Made by a program: the position numbers and the translations under genes. The notes beneath the pieces are model-generated. The model saw nothing but the letters and a program-made list of their open reading frames with translations, did not search any database and was not told the DNA's origin. Positions 17,382 to 26,925 of a stretch of 64,000 nucleotides of DNA are shown one piece after another. This DNA comes from Gordonia liuliyuniae. Its GTDB lineage: Bacteria; Actinomycetota; Actinomycetes; Mycobacteriales; Mycobacteriaceae. The DNA is taken from assembly GCF_021739025.1 (NCBI RefSeq), contig NZ_JAKKOT010000003.1, forward strand, positions 496,001-560,000, in the 5' to 3' direction. The number at the start of each line of letters is the position of its first letter. The stretch's first letter is position 1.

Positions 17382-18350
17382 GTGACCGGAAATCCTGAGC
17401 CCGGGGTGCAGCGCCCCCGCCGTCCGCGGCCCGACCAGCCGCTGCGTGCTCGGTGGGACCCGATCGCCGACGATCACGAGAACGATGACCAGGAAGAGTC
17501 CCGCAGTGCGTTCGCGCGCTTCGCCGAGACCTTCGGGTGGCGCGCGTACGCCATCCCCGTCCTCGCGATCCTCACGATCGTCCTGCTGGTGGCGACCGTC
17601 CGCGGCGGCGGCGACCAGAGCGAGGCCGCGGCGACGCCGTCGGACGAACGCAACGCGAAAGTCAGCGAGGAGACGCACGCGATCGGTGCGCCGACCGGCG
17701 ACATTCAGGAGGAGGCGCTGCCGTCGGGCGAGCTGCCCGTCGGTGGACCGTTCACCCGGGTCGGCGACAAGGACTATCGCGTGGTCCGCGGCACCGGGAA
17801 GAAGATCGGCACCGGTGGCCAGGAGTACACGTACACCGTCGAGGTGGAGAAGGGCATCGACCCGGTCCAGTACTCCGGAGACCAGTCGTTCGCGAAGCTC
17901 GTCGACACCACACTCGCCAACAAACGCAGCTGGATCGGCGGCGGGAACGTGTCGTTCCGGCGCGTCGACTCCGGCGACCCGGATCTGCGGATCACCCTCG
18001 CGTCCACGGAGACCGCCCGGGAACTGTGCGGCTACCAGATCAAACTCGAGACGTCGTGCTTCTATCCGCCCGAAGCGCGCGTGACGTTGAACGAGGCGCG
18101 GTGGGTCCGCGGTGCGTCGGTGTTCGCGGGCGACGACATGACCTACCGGCAGTACCTGATCAACCACGAGGTCGGGCACGGCATCGGGTACGAGAAGCAT
18201 CGTCCCTGCGAGGAGAACGGCGCGCTCGCACCGATCATGATGCAGCAGACGTTCGGTACCGCGAACAGCGAGATCCTGGCGCTCGACCCCGACATGAAGG
18301 CCGACCGGTCCCTGGTGTGCAAGCCGAACGCCTGGCCGTTCCCGGGCTGA
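17382..18350 (+). CDS. DUF3152 membrane-anchored putative metallopeptidase
   Basis: A 322-residue protein with a charged cytoplasmic N-terminus, one transmembrane helix (about residues 53-70, AIPVLAILTIVLLVATV) and an exported domain. The exported part contains HEVGHGIGYEKH near residue 265, the H-E-x-x-H-x-x-G-x-x-x-x-H zinc site of metzincin-type metalloproteases. Cys pairs (ELCGYQ, SCFYPP, HRPCEE, VCKPN) could form disulfides. It matches Rv3207c. The substrate is unknown. The GTG start at 17382 is 102 bp from the TetR start. It ends 5 bp before moeZ. Confidence 0.85.
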   Translation: MTGNPEPGVQRPRRPRPDQPLRARWDPIADDHENDDQEESRSAFARFAETFGWRAYAIPVLAILTIVLLVATVRGGGDQSEAAATPSDERNAKVSEETHAIGAPTGDIQEEALPSGELPVGGPFTRVGDKDYRVVRGTGKKIGTGGQEYTYTVEVEKGIDPVQYSGDQSFAKLVDTTLANKRSWIGGGNVSFRRVDSGDPDLRITLASTETARELCGYQIKLETSCFYPPEARVTLNEARWVRGASVFAGDDMTYRQYLINHEVGHGIGYEKHRPCEENGALAPIMMQQTFGTANSEILALDPDMKADRSLVCKPNAWPFPG

Positions 18351-18355
18351 TCGAC

Positions 18356-19531
18356 GTGCCTGCGCTGCCCCCGTTGGTCGAACCCGGCGTCGAGCTGACC
18401 CGTGACGAGGTGGCGCGCTACAGCAGGCACCTGATCATCCCGGACGTCGGGGTGACCGGACAGCGGCGGTTGAAGAACGCGCGGATCCTGGTGATGGGTG
18501 CGGGCGGTCTCGGGTCGCCGACCCTCCTGTACCTGGCGGCCGCCGGTGTCGGCACCATCGGGATCGTCGACTTCGACACGGTCGACGAGTCCAATCTGCA
18601 ACGCCAGGTGATCCACGGTGTCGCCGACCTTGACCGGCCGAAGACGCGCAGCGCGCGCGACTCGATCGCAGCGGTGAATCCGCACGTCGACGTCGTCCTG
18701 CACGAACACCGGTTGGAGCCGGCAGGCGCCGTCGAACTGTTCGCGCAGTACGACCTGATCATCGACGGCACCGACAACTTCGCGACCCGTTACCTGTGCA
18801 ACGACGCCGCGGTCCTCGCGGGCAGACCGCTGGTGTGGGGGTCGATCTACCGGTTCGGCGGCCAGGCATCGGTGTTCTGGGAGGCCGCGCCGGACGGACG
18901 CGGACTCAACCTGCGCGACCTCTATCCGCAGGCTCCGCCACCGGGGAGCGTCCCGTCGTGCGCGGAGGGCGGCGTCCTCGGTGTGCTGTGCGCGTCGATC
19001 GGTTCGATCATGGCGACCGAGGCGATCAAGCTCGTCTGCGGGCTGGGCGAGCCGCTGCTCGGCAGGCTGATGATCTACGACGCGTTGACGATGAACTATC
19101 GGACGGTGCGCGTCGAGAAGGATCCGGCGGGCGCGCAGATCACCGCGTTGATCGACTACGACGAGTTCTGCGGTGTCGTCTCCGACGACGCGGCGCGGGC
19201 CGTCGACGGCGCCACGTGGACGCCGGCCGAACTCGCGGACGCGCTCGACGGTGAGGACCCACCCGTCGTGATCGACGTCCGGGAACCCGTCGAATGGGAG
19301 ATCACCTCGATCGGCGGGGCCGTGCTGATCCCGAAGGATGAGATCGTGTCGGGTCGAGCGCTCGGCGACCTCCCGCACGACCGGCGGATCGTCGTGTACT
19401 GCAAGACCGGGATCCGCTCCGCGGACGCGCTCGCCGCCTTGCACCGCAACGGTTTCGACGACGCAGTCCATCTCGGCGGAGGCATCTCGGCGTGGGCGTC
19501 GACCGTCGACCCCGACATGCCCGTCTATTGA
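18356..19531 (+). CDS. moeZ: MoeZ: adenylyltransferase-sulfurtransferase
   Basis: A 391-residue two-domain enzyme that adenylates the C-terminal glycine of ThiS/MoaD/CysO-type sulfur carriers and transfers sulfur to them. The N-terminal ThiF/E1-like domain shows MGAGGLGSPTLLYLAAAG, RQVIHG and the SCAEGGVLG segment. The C-terminal rhodanese domain (from about residue 290) has the active-site loop VYCKTGIRSADAL. It matches Rv3206c. The GTG at 18356 gives family length and follows the DUF3152 stop by 5 bp, implying cotranscription. Confidence 0.93.
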   Translation: MPALPPLVEPGVELTRDEVARYSRHLIIPDVGVTGQRRLKNARILVMGAGGLGSPTLLYLAAAGVGTIGIVDFDTVDESNLQRQVIHGVADLDRPKTRSARDSIAAVNPHVDVVLHEHRLEPAGAVELFAQYDLIIDGTDNFATRYLCNDAAVLAGRPLVWGSIYRFGGQASVFWEAAPDGRGLNLRDLYPQAPPPGSVPSCAEGGVLGVLCASIGSIMATEAIKLVCGLGEPLLGRLMIYDALTMNYRTVRVEKDPAGAQITALIDYDEFCGVVSDDAARAVDGATWTPAELADALDGEDPPVVIDVREPVEWEITSIGGAVLIPKDEIVSGRALGDLPHDRRIVVYCKTGIRSADALAALHRNGFDDAVHLGGGISAWASTVDPDMPVY

Positions 19532-19551
19532 CGTGCCCGCCTCGGCGTCGG

Positions 19552-19610
19552 TGAGTCGAGCGGGTCGAGCGGAGTCAAGCGGAGTCGAGCGGAGTCAAGC
19601 GGAGTCGGGG
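19552..19610 (+). repeat. Imperfect 10-bp tandem repeat
   Basis: About five units alternating GGAGTCAAGC and GGAGTCGAGC, ending 30 bp before the DUF2277 start. It lies in non-coding sequence. No function is evident; length variation between strains would be expected. Confidence 0.8.
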
Positions 19611-19640
19611 CATCATGGATGGTGGACGAAGGGATTGCTC

Positions 19641-19919
19641 ATGTGCCGCAACATCAAACCACTGTTCAACTTCGAACCGCCCGTGACCGACGACGAAGTG
19701 CATGCTGCGAGCCTGCAGTTCGTGCGGAAGGTGTCGGGCTTCAACGCGCCGAGTCAGGCGAACACCGAGGCGTTCGACGCCGCTGTCGACGAGATCGCCG
19801 ACGTCACCCGACGGCTGATGGCCGAGCTCACGACGGCGGCTCCGCCGAAGGATCGCGAGGCGGAGGCGGAGAAGGCTCGGGCGCGTGCGGCGAAGCGGTT
19901 CCCGTCACCGGTGAGCTGA
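19641..19919 (+). CDS. DUF2277 protein
   Basis: A 92-residue protein starting MCRNIKPLFNFEPPVTDDEV, the conserved opening of the DUF2277 family, with a central VRKVSGFNAPSQANTEAF and a charged helical C-terminus. Function is unknown; homologues are widespread in actinobacteria. The ATG at 19641 is preceded by AAGGGA at good distance. A short tandem repeat lies just upstream. Confidence 0.85.
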   Translation: MCRNIKPLFNFEPPVTDDEVHAASLQFVRKVSGFNAPSQANTEAFDAAVDEIADVTRRLMAELTTAAPPKDREAEAEKARARAAKRFPSPVS

Positions 19920-19995
19920 CGTCGCAGCGGATCCGACGGCACGCGCCACGGTGTGGTTGCCGGGAAACGCATGGTGCCGTGGGTAATCTGGCGGC

Positions 19996-20844
19996 GTGAC
20001 CACCATTGTCGAGCCACCTGAGCAGGTTTTGACGACATTCGGCCTGACCTCGCATCCGCCGATCGCGATGGACGGTGTCGGCTGGCGGGTCGGGGAAGTG
20101 GTGCTCTCGCTGGTGCCCGATCACGCACGTGCGGCGTGGTCGGCGACGGCCCGCGAGAACCTGTACGTGGAAGGGATGCGCATCGCCCGCCCGATCCGAG
20201 CGTCCGACGGCCGATACGTGGTGTCGGGGTGGCGCGCGGACACCTATGTCGCGGGGAGTCCGGAGCCGCGGCACGACGAGGTCCTCGCCGTCGCCGATCG
20301 CCTGCACGAGGCGACCGCGAAGTTCGAACGACCCCGATTCCTGCTGCAGCCGCCCGCTCCGCCGTTCAACGACGTCGACGTCTTCACCGCGGCCGACCGG
20401 GCCGCCTGGGAAGAGGTTCCGATGCGGTCGGCCCGCGGCGCGGGGATGAGCGAGCCGACCAGCGACGACGGCAGACGCAGCCTCGACGAGGTCAAGACTC
20501 TCGCACAACTGCGGCGGCCCGTCGACCTGCCGTCCCAACTCGTGCACGGCGACCTGTTCGGCACGGTGCTGTTCGCGGGTGCCGCGGCCCCGGCGATCAC
20601 CGACCTGGTCCCGTACTGGCGGCCCGCCTCGTGGGCGTCGGCGGTCACCGTCGTCGACGCGCTCGCGTGGGGCGGCGCCGAAGAGGAACTCGTCGAACGC
20701 TGGTCCGATCACCCGGAGTGGTCGCAGATGATGTTGCGCGCCACGATGTTCCGGCTCGCCGTCCACGCACTCCATCCGCGTTCGACAGTCGGGGCGCTAC
20801 CGGGCCTTCTCCGCGTCGTCGACCTCGTCCGGATGATGGTGTAG
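19996..20844 (+). CDS. TIGR02569-family phosphotransferase-like protein (Rv3205c-like)
   Basis: A 282-residue protein of an actinobacterial family related to aminoglycoside/choline phosphotransferases. The motif LVHGDLFGTVLF near residue 182 resembles the catalytic HGD loop and AITDLVPYWRPA the metal-binding D-x-x-P-Y-x-R region. The N-terminal lobe lacks a clear glycine-rich loop. Substrate unknown; resistance is not implied. It matches Rv3205c in place and size. GTG start at 19996. It converges with the ATL gene, leaving 4 bp. Confidence 0.78.
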   Translation: MTTIVEPPEQVLTTFGLTSHPPIAMDGVGWRVGEVVLSLVPDHARAAWSATARENLYVEGMRIARPIRASDGRYVVSGWRADTYVAGSPEPRHDEVLAVADRLHEATAKFERPRFLLQPPAPPFNDVDVFTAADRAAWEEVPMRSARGAGMSEPTSDDGRRSLDEVKTLAQLRRPVDLPSQLVHGDLFGTVLFAGAAAPAITDLVPYWRPASWASAVTVVDALAWGGAEEELVERWSDHPEWSQMMLRATMFRLAVHALHPRSTVGALPGLLRVVDLVRMMV

Positions 20845-20848
20845 AGCC

Positions 20849-21139
20849 TTACATCCGCGCGCGCCTCATCACGATCCGGTCGTCGACCATCGGCGTGCCT
20901 TCGCTGCGGAGCAACTGCAGTTGACGCGTCCGGACTGCGGGTGCCGGTCGACCGCTCGCCGGTACGACGCGGTGCCACGGCAGGTCGGACGAATCGGTTC
21001 GCATGATCCAGCCGACGATGCGTGCATTCGACAAACCGGCCTCGTCGGCGATGTCGCCGTACGTGCGGACCCGGCCGGTGGGAATCGCCGCGACGAGGGC
21101 TCGAACCGTCTCGACCTGCCCGTCGGTCACCGCACTCAC
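20849..21139 (-). CDS. Alkyltransferase-like DNA-binding protein (ATL)
   Basis: A 96-residue MGMT-fold protein. It has the helix-turn-helix and Arg-finger part, GRVRTYGDIADEAGLSNARIVGWIM. The reactive cysteine of O6-alkylguanine transferase is replaced: the motif reads PWHRVVP instead of PCHRV. ATLs flip and bind O6-alkylguanine without repairing it and pass the lesion to nucleotide excision repair. It matches Rv3204. The GTG at 21139 overlaps the stop of the hydrolase gene (GTGA), showing translational coupling. Confidence 0.88.
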   Translation of the reverse strand: MSAVTDGQVETVRALVAAIPTGRVRTYGDIADEAGLSNARIVGWIMRTDSSDLPWHRVVPASGRPAPAVRTRQLQLLRSEGTPMVDDRIVMRRARM

Positions 21140-21933
21140 GAGTGCACCAGGTCGAGGACGAGCCGGGCGCACAGGTCGGGCGCCAGGAACGGCACCATGT
21201 GCTCGGTGTCGACGTGGTGGACGGTCACCGTCGTCGGACGCTCGGCCGCGCACGCGGCGAGGAACTCCGGGCGGACGAACGGCGGATCGACGCGGCCCGC
21301 GACGACGACGTGCGTCGGGACCGACTCCGGCGGCAACCGGAACGGGCGGGCCATCTCGCTCCACGCCGTCGCAACCGCGGGCGGCGACACCCGCCAGACG
21401 ACCCCGCCTGCGTCGTCGGACATCAGGTGGTGGTCGAGTTCGTCAATGAGGATCGCGGTCGGGACGTCATACCAGCCTTCGGCGCGTTTGGCTGCGATCG
21501 CGGCGTCGGCGTCCGCGTACCCCCAGTGCGCGAGTGTCGCCTCGGCGTACACGCGAGCCTGCGCCGGGTCGAGGCCGTGCGCCGGATCGAGCAGCACCAG
21601 CCCCGCGACGAGGTCGGGGCACCGGCGCGCGAGGGCGAGCGCGACCACCGACCCGAACGAATGGGCGACGACGACGATCGACCGATTCGCGGGGACCAGT
21701 GCCTTCACCGTCTCGGCGACGGCTGTCGCATGGTCGGCGGCACCCCACGGCGGCGCCCACGAACTGTGCCCGTGGCCCAGGAGGTCGGGCGCGAGCAGTC
21801 GGACGCCGGGCAGGTGGTCGGCGAGACGGCCCCACCGCCGTCCGTGCCCGGTGAGGCCGTGCAACGCCAGCACGACCGGAGCGTCGGGGTCGTCGGTCCC
21901 GAACACGTGGGTGTGCAGCGGCTGCGCGGTCAT
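21136..21933 (-). CDS. lipV: Alpha/beta hydrolase (LipV-like)
   Basis: A 265-residue alpha/beta hydrolase. The oxyanion segment is LALHGLTGHGRRWG; the nucleophile elbow is VAHSFGS (about residues 90-96). Candidate acid and histidine lie in GRVDPPF and HHVDTEHMVPF. It is the positional match of Rv3203 (LipV), an esterase/lipase. Start and stop both overlap neighbours by four bases (thioesterase upstream, ATL downstream), giving a coupled three-gene unit. Confidence 0.82.
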   Translation of the reverse strand: MTAQPLHTHVFGTDDPDAPVVLALHGLTGHGRRWGRLADHLPGVRLLAPDLLGHGHSSWAPPWGAADHATAVAETVKALVPANRSIVVVAHSFGSVVALALARRCPDLVAGLVLLDPAHGLDPAQARVYAEATLAHWGYADADAAIAAKRAEGWYDVPTAILIDELDHHLMSDDAGGVVWRVSPPAVATAWSEMARPFRLPPESVPTHVVVAGRVDPPFVRPEFLAACAAERPTTVTVHHVDTEHMVPFLAPDLCARLVLDLVHS

Positions 21934-22376
21934 TCGAGGACGAGGGGAGCGGCGACGGCGGCGATCTCGGTCGGCACGGGGACGGGGCGCCGCGACTGGC
22001 CGTCGACGTACACGTGCACGAAGCGGCATGTCGCGGCGCATGTCGGCTCGTCACCGTCGACGAACAGCCCCAGCGTGTACGTCACGCTCCGCGTGCCGAG
22101 GCGTTCCACAGCGATCCCGATCGTCAGCGTGTCCGGGAACGAGATCGACGCGAGATACTTGCAACCCGATTCGGCGACCACGCCGATCGCCGAGAGGTCT
22201 CGGACGTCCACCCCGGTCGTCTCCATCAGCCAGCCGTTCACCGCCGTGTCGACATACGAGTAGTACTTCACGTTGTTCACATGGCCGTAGTGGTCGTTGT
22301 CCTCCCACCGGGTGTCGACCGACCACGTCGCCCGATAGCTGCTCAACGAGTGGGGGTCGAACACCGGTGACGTCAT
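21930..22376 (-). CDS. Acyl-CoA thioesterase, 4-hydroxybenzoyl-CoA thioesterase fold
   Basis: A 148-residue hot-dog-fold thioesterase. The signature DTRWEDNDHYGHVNNVKYYSYVD holds the catalytic Asp and the start of the long helix. Such enzymes hydrolyse acyl-CoAs. The start may be 22376 (MTSPVF) or three codons earlier at 22385. The stop overlaps the lipV start codon by ATGA. It follows the alcohol dehydrogenase gene by 21-30 bp in the same orientation. Confidence 0.85.
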   Translation of the reverse strand: MTSPVFDPHSLSSYRATWSVDTRWEDNDHYGHVNNVKYYSYVDTAVNGWLMETTGVDVRDLSAIGVVAESGCKYLASISFPDTLTIGIAVERLGTRSVTYTLGLFVDGDEPTCAATCRFVHVYVDGQSRRPVPVPTEIAAVAAPLVLE

Positions 22377-22397
22377 ACCGGACACGCTATCGGGTGC

Positions 22398-23498
22398 TCA
22401 GAACTCGATGATCTGCCGGACCTCGCGGCCCGCGACGAGCGCGTCCATCGCCTCGTTGACGTCGTCCAAGCCGATGCGCGAGGTGATGAGCTTCTCGAGT
22501 GGGAGGCGCCCGGCGCGCCACAGTTCGACGTAACGCGGGATGTCGCGCGAGGGCACCGCCGACCCGAGATAGCTTCCGATCACCGTGCGGGCCTCGGCGA
22601 CCAGGCTGAGCGGCGAGATCGTCGCACGGGCGGACGGCGACGGGAGCCCGACGGTGACGGTCGTCCCGCCGACGGCGGTCGCGGCCACCGCGGTCTCGAA
22701 GGCACGCGCGTTGCCTGCGGCCTCGACCACGATGTCGGCGCGGATGTCGCCAAGTTCGGCCGGCGTCAACGTCCGCGTCGCGCCCAGCTCACGTGCCAGG
22801 GCGAGCTTCTCGGGAACCGAATCGACCGCGATGACGTCGCTGCCGGTCGCCAGCGACGTGGCGACGAGGAGAGCGGCCATGCCGACGCCGCCGAGACCGA
22901 CCACCATGATCGAGTCGGACGTCTGCGGCGGCGCCGCGTTCAACAGCGCGCCGCCGCCGGTGAGCACCGCGCACCCGAGGACCGCGGCGACAGCGGGCGG
23001 CAGATCGTCGTCGACGGGCACCACCGAGCGACGGTCGACGACCGCATGCGAAGCGAACCCAGACACGCCGAGATGGTGGGCGACCGGCGCACCGCCACGG
23101 TGCAGACGAGTGCCACCGGCCAGGAGAACGCCCTCGTTGTTGGCCGCCGAACCGACCACGCACGGGGTACGCCCATCGGTCCGGCAGCCCGCACAGTCGC
23201 CGCAGCGCGGCAGGAACGTCATCACCACGCGGCGGCCGATCAGGGCGGAGTCCTCACCGGAACCGACCGCTTCGACGATGCCCGCGGCTTCGTGGCCCAG
23301 CACCATCGGTGTCGGCCGCACCCGGTTGCCGTCGACGACGGACAGATCCGAATGGCACAGTCCGGCGGCCTCGATGCGGACCAGTAGTTCGCCGGGCTCA
23401 GGTGCGGCCAGATCCAGCTCGGAGACAGACAGCGGGCGAGAGTCCGCGTACGGGGTCGGGCGTCCGATGTCTTCGAGTACGGCTCCGCGGATCATCAT
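22398..23498 (-). CDS. Zinc-dependent alcohol dehydrogenase
   Basis: A 366-residue medium-chain alcohol dehydrogenase. Catalytic zinc ligands are in GLCHSD and GHEAAG. Structural zinc is held by CGDCAGCRTDGRTPC. The NAD(P) fold is VVGLGGVGMAALLVA. The closest type appears to be the class III-like mycobacterial ADHs. It heads the ADH-thioesterase-lipV-ATL cluster. It is divergent from adnA, the two starts being about 100 bp apart. The ATG at 23498 is followed directly by a second Met. Confidence 0.9.
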   Translation of the reverse strand: MMIRGAVLEDIGRPTPYADSRPLSVSELDLAAPEPGELLVRIEAAGLCHSDLSVVDGNRVRPTPMVLGHEAAGIVEAVGSGEDSALIGRRVVMTFLPRCGDCAGCRTDGRTPCVVGSAANNEGVLLAGGTRLHRGGAPVAHHLGVSGFASHAVVDRRSVVPVDDDLPPAVAAVLGCAVLTGGGALLNAAPPQTSDSIMVVGLGGVGMAALLVATSLATGSDVIAVDSVPEKLALARELGATRTLTPAELGDIRADIVVEAAGNARAFETAVAATAVGGTTVTVGLPSPSARATISPLSLVAEARTVIGSYLGSAVPSRDIPRYVELWRAGRLPLEKLITSRIGLDDVNEAMDALVAGREVRQIIEF

Positions 23499-23595
23499 GG
23501 GGACGAGTGTAGGTCCCGGTGCTGACAAGCCGACCGACCTCGTGGCGCGCACGTTCGGCCAGCGCGCATCCGCCCTGTCGGAGGCGCGTGGTTCG

Positions 23596-26500
23596 ATGTT
23601 GTGCATGGCCCGCCCGAACACGCGACTCGTCACCGCGCCGACCGATGTCGGCCCGGTCGAACGTGCGTGGCCCGAGCGTGCGCGTGCCCTGATCGACGGG
23701 CCGCACACCACCGATTCGGCGCGCCCGTGGCACCCGTACCGGGTCCACGGCGGTCCGGGCACCGGCAAGACCGCACTGCTCGTCGACACCGCCGTCGCGC
23801 GACTGCTCGACCCGACCGTCGATCCCGAATCCGTGCTCGTACTCGCCGCGAACCGGCGGGCGACCACGGCCTTGCGCGACGAGATCACCCGACGCGTGCT
23901 GTCCGCGGGCGGCCGGCTCGGCGGCGCGCTGCGCGAACCGCTGGTTCGCACCGTCCACTCGTACGCGTTCGCGGTCCTCCGGTTGCAGGCTCAGGCGCAC
24001 GGCAATCCGCCGCCCCGACTGGTCACCGGATCTGAACAAGACGTGGTCCTGCGCGAACTGCTGGCAGGCGACGTCGAAGACGGCGCCGACTACTGGCCCG
24101 CGTCTTTGCGTCCGGCACTGACCACGAACGGGTTCGCGCAGGCGCTGCGCGATCTCCTGATGCGGGCTGCCGAGCGGGGTCTCGGCCCCGAAGACCTCGC
24201 CGAGCTCGGACGCCGCCATCGCAAACCGGAGTGGGTGGCCGCCGCCCACGCGTACCGACAGTACGAGCAGGGCATGCTGTTACGCGGAGCCGTCGGTCTG
24301 GACGCTCCGCTCGCGAGCGCGACCGCCGTCGACGCCGCCGAACTGATCGGTTCAGCGCTGTCGGCGTTCGCGATCGATGCGGAACTGCTCGCCGCGCAAC
24401 GCCAACGCATCCGCCACCTGCTCGTCGACGACGCGCAGCACCTCGACCCGCAGGCGGCCCGCCTCGTCGAAGCGCTCGGCACCGGAGCAGATTCGGTGGT
24501 GGTCGCCGCCGACACCGACCAGTCCGTGTTCGGGTTCCGTGGCGCGAGCCCGCGCTTCGCCGACGGGCTCGCCGCCGACGGCGGCCGCGATGTGGTGCTC
24601 GACGTCGACCACCGGAGTAGGGAGCGGATCAACACGGTGACGCGAGCCCTGACTGCTCGACTGCCGGGGGCACGGCCGCACCCGGCGGCTGCGGCGATCC
24701 CGAGCCGGCCCGAGGACACAGGCGACGCCACGGTGCGAGTGTTCTCCTCGGACGCGAAGGAAGCGACCGCCGTCGCCGACATGATGCGTCGTGCCCACCT
24801 GTTCGACGGCGTCCCGTGGTCGCAGATGGCGGTGATCGTCCGGTCGGTGCCGCGCGCACTGCCCGCGCTGCGTCGCGCGTTCTCGTCGGCCGGCGTACCG
24901 ATGGCGACGCCGACGAGCGATGTGCCGATCCATCAGCAACGGGCCGTACAGGCGTTCACTCTGGCTCTGCGTCTCGCGGCGGGCGACGCCGTCGACGGCG
25001 ACGAGACGATCGCCCTCTTCTCCAGTCCGATCGGGTCGGCCGATCCGGCGCAACTGCGCCGCCTACGGCGCGGCGTGCGGCGGATCGACGAAGCCGCAGG
25101 CGTCGACCGGGACTCGCTGACCTCCCTCGGACTGGCGCTCACCTCCGAGGACGCGGCCGCCGAGTATCTGGATTCGATGACCGACTTCGAAGGCCTGCCG
25201 CTCAAGCAGGTCACGAAGGTGATCGGGGCCGCTCGACGCGCCGATCAGGCCGGTGTCGGTGTCGAGGAGACCCTGTGGCGGGCCTGGCAGGCGAGCGGTC
25301 TGGAACGGCGCTGGCGCGCCCGGTCGTTGCGGGGCGGACGCATCGGCGACCAGGCCGACCGCGACCTCGACGCGATGCTCGCCATGTTCGAGGCCGCCGG
25401 ATCGTTCACCGACAACCTGCCGTCCGCGTCGCTGCGCGGATTCGTCGACTACCTCGGACAATTGCAGATCCCGCGGTCCTCACGTGTCGCGGTCGCCGCG
25501 TCCGACACCGTCGCCGTCCTGTCCGCGCACGCCGCGTCCGGCCGGGAGTGGGAGGTCGTCGCAGTGCCGGGCGTCCTCGACGGACTGTGGCCGTCGCTGC
25601 GCAGCCGCGGCAGCATCCTGCACACGCCCGCGCTGCTCGACCTGCTCGACGGTGTCGACGCGGACGCCCTCGACTCGATCTCCCGCGGTTCGGTGATGCT
25701 CGCCGACGAACGTCGACTGCTGCTCGTCGCGTGCTCGCGTGCGCGGTCGCAACTGCTGGTGACCGCGGTCGAAGACGGCACCGGCGATGCGTCGCCGTCC
25801 CGCTTCGTTCCGGAGATCGCCGACGCCCTCGGCGGCTATGGTGACGAGTCGGTTCGCGGCGACCAGACCGCCGACTCGGCCGACGAGGTACCGCTCGACC
25901 CGGGTGTCGACCGCGTGCTGTCGTTGCCGTCTCTGGTCGCCGACCTGCGCGCCGCCGTCGTCACCGGAGCCGAAACCGTCCTCGCCGGCGACGTCGAGAC
26001 ACCGGACGAACGGACGTCGTCCGCCGCCTCGCTGCTCGCGCGGTTGGCGCAGGCCGGTGTTCCGGGCGCCGACCCGGCCGAATGGTTCGGCCTCGTCGGA
26101 CCCAGCACCGACGAACCGCTGTGGACGCCCGAACGGGGAGCTCGGTCGTTGTCGCCGTCGAACGTCGAAGCGCTCACCCGATGCTCACTGCGCTGGATGA
26201 TGGAACGCCACGGCGGGCGCGACGGCGACGCCGAGCAAGCCGTCACCGGCACGCTGGTGCACACCCTCGTGCAAGCCGTCGCGGGCGCGATGGACCCCGC
26301 CCAGGTCAGCGCAGCCCTCCACGAGGTGTGGGGGAGAGTCGCGTCGCCGGCACAGTGGTATTCGGCGCGCGAACTCGAACGCGCCGAAGCGATGCTCACC
26401 CACTTCCGCGACTGGCTGCGGGCCTCGCGCGCAGAACTGTCCGAGGCTGGCGTCGAAGTGGAACTGTCCGCCGATCTGCCGCAGGACCGGCCCGACGACA

Positions 26501-26925
26501 TGGCTGTCCGACTCGTCGGCCGGATCGACCGGCTCGAGACCGATGAGTCGGGCCGACCCGTGATCGTCGACGTGAAGACCGGTAAGACCGTCATCAGCGT
26601 CGCCGACGCGCACGAGCATCCGCAGCTCGCCGCCTACCAACTCGCGCTGATGCTCGGCGGGGTCGACGGAGTGTCCGCGACGGAGCCGGGCGGCGGACGC
26701 CTGGTCTACGTGAACTCGGCGAACAAGAAGACCGGGGCCGCCGAACGGCTGCAGCCGCCGCTGACCCCCGACCAGGTCGACGAGTGGATCGGCGTGGTCC
26801 GCAGTGCCGCCGCATCGAGCGTCGGGCCGGTCTTCGAAGCGACCCCGAACTCCGGGTGCGGGCACTGCTCGCTGCACGCCGCCTGCCCGGCGCAACTGCG
26901 TGGAAAGGCGGTCACCGATGACTGA
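23596..26925 (+). CDS. adnA: AdnA: helicase-nuclease subunit of the double-strand-break resection complex
   Basis: A ~1109-residue UvrD-like motor fused to a RecB-type nuclease, matching Rv3202c. Walker A is GGPGTGKTAL near residue 53. Motif II reads VDDAQHLDP, so the usual DE is DD, in keeping with AdnB being the dominant motor. The C-terminal nuclease has GRIDRLE and VIVDVKTGK. A Cys early in that domain (TRCSLRW) plus GCGHCSLHAAC match an AddB-type iron-sulfur cluster. The start is uncertain: ATG 23596 or 23605. It overlaps adnB by 8 bases. Confidence 0.9.
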   Translation: MLCMARPNTRLVTAPTDVGPVERAWPERARALIDGPHTTDSARPWHPYRVHGGPGTGKTALLVDTAVARLLDPTVDPESVLVLAANRRATTALRDEITRRVLSAGGRLGGALREPLVRTVHSYAFAVLRLQAQAHGNPPPRLVTGSEQDVVLRELLAGDVEDGADYWPASLRPALTTNGFAQALRDLLMRAAERGLGPEDLAELGRRHRKPEWVAAAHAYRQYEQGMLLRGAVGLDAPLASATAVDAAELIGSALSAFAIDAELLAAQRQRIRHLLVDDAQHLDPQAARLVEALGTGADSVVVAADTDQSVFGFRGASPRFADGLAADGGRDVVLDVDHRSRERINTVTRALTARLPGARPHPAAAAIPSRPEDTGDATVRVFSSDAKEATAVADMMRRAHLFDGVPWSQMAVIVRSVPRALPALRRAFSSAGVPMATPTSDVPIHQQRAVQAFTLALRLAAGDAVDGDETIALFSSPIGSADPAQLRRLRRGVRRIDEAAGVDRDSLTSLGLALTSEDAAAEYLDSMTDFEGLPLKQVTKVIGAARRADQAGVGVEETLWRAWQASGLERRWRARSLRGGRIGDQADRDLDAMLAMFEAAGSFTDNLPSASLRGFVDYLGQLQIPRSSRVAVAASDTVAVLSAHAASGREWEVVAVPGVLDGLWPSLRSRGSILHTPALLDLLDGVDADALDSISRGSVMLADERRLLLVACSRARSQLLVTAVEDGTGDASPSRFVPEIADALGGYGDESVRGDQTADSADEVPLDPGVDRVLSLPSLVADLRAAVVTGAETVLAGDVETPDERTSSAASLLARLAQAGVPGADPAEWFGLVGPSTDEPLWTPERGARSLSPSNVEALTRCSLRWMMERHGGRDGDAEQAVTGTLVHTLVQAVAGAMDPAQVSAALHEVWGRVASPAQWYSARELERAEAMLTHFRDWLRASRAELSEAGVEVELSADLPQDRPDDMAVRLVGRIDRLETDESGRPVIVDVKTGKTVISVADAHEHPQLAAYQLALMLGGVDGVSATEPGGGRLVYVNSANKKTGAAERLQPPLTPDQVDEWIGVVRSAAASSVGPVFEATPNSGCGHCSLHAACPAQLRGKAVTDD

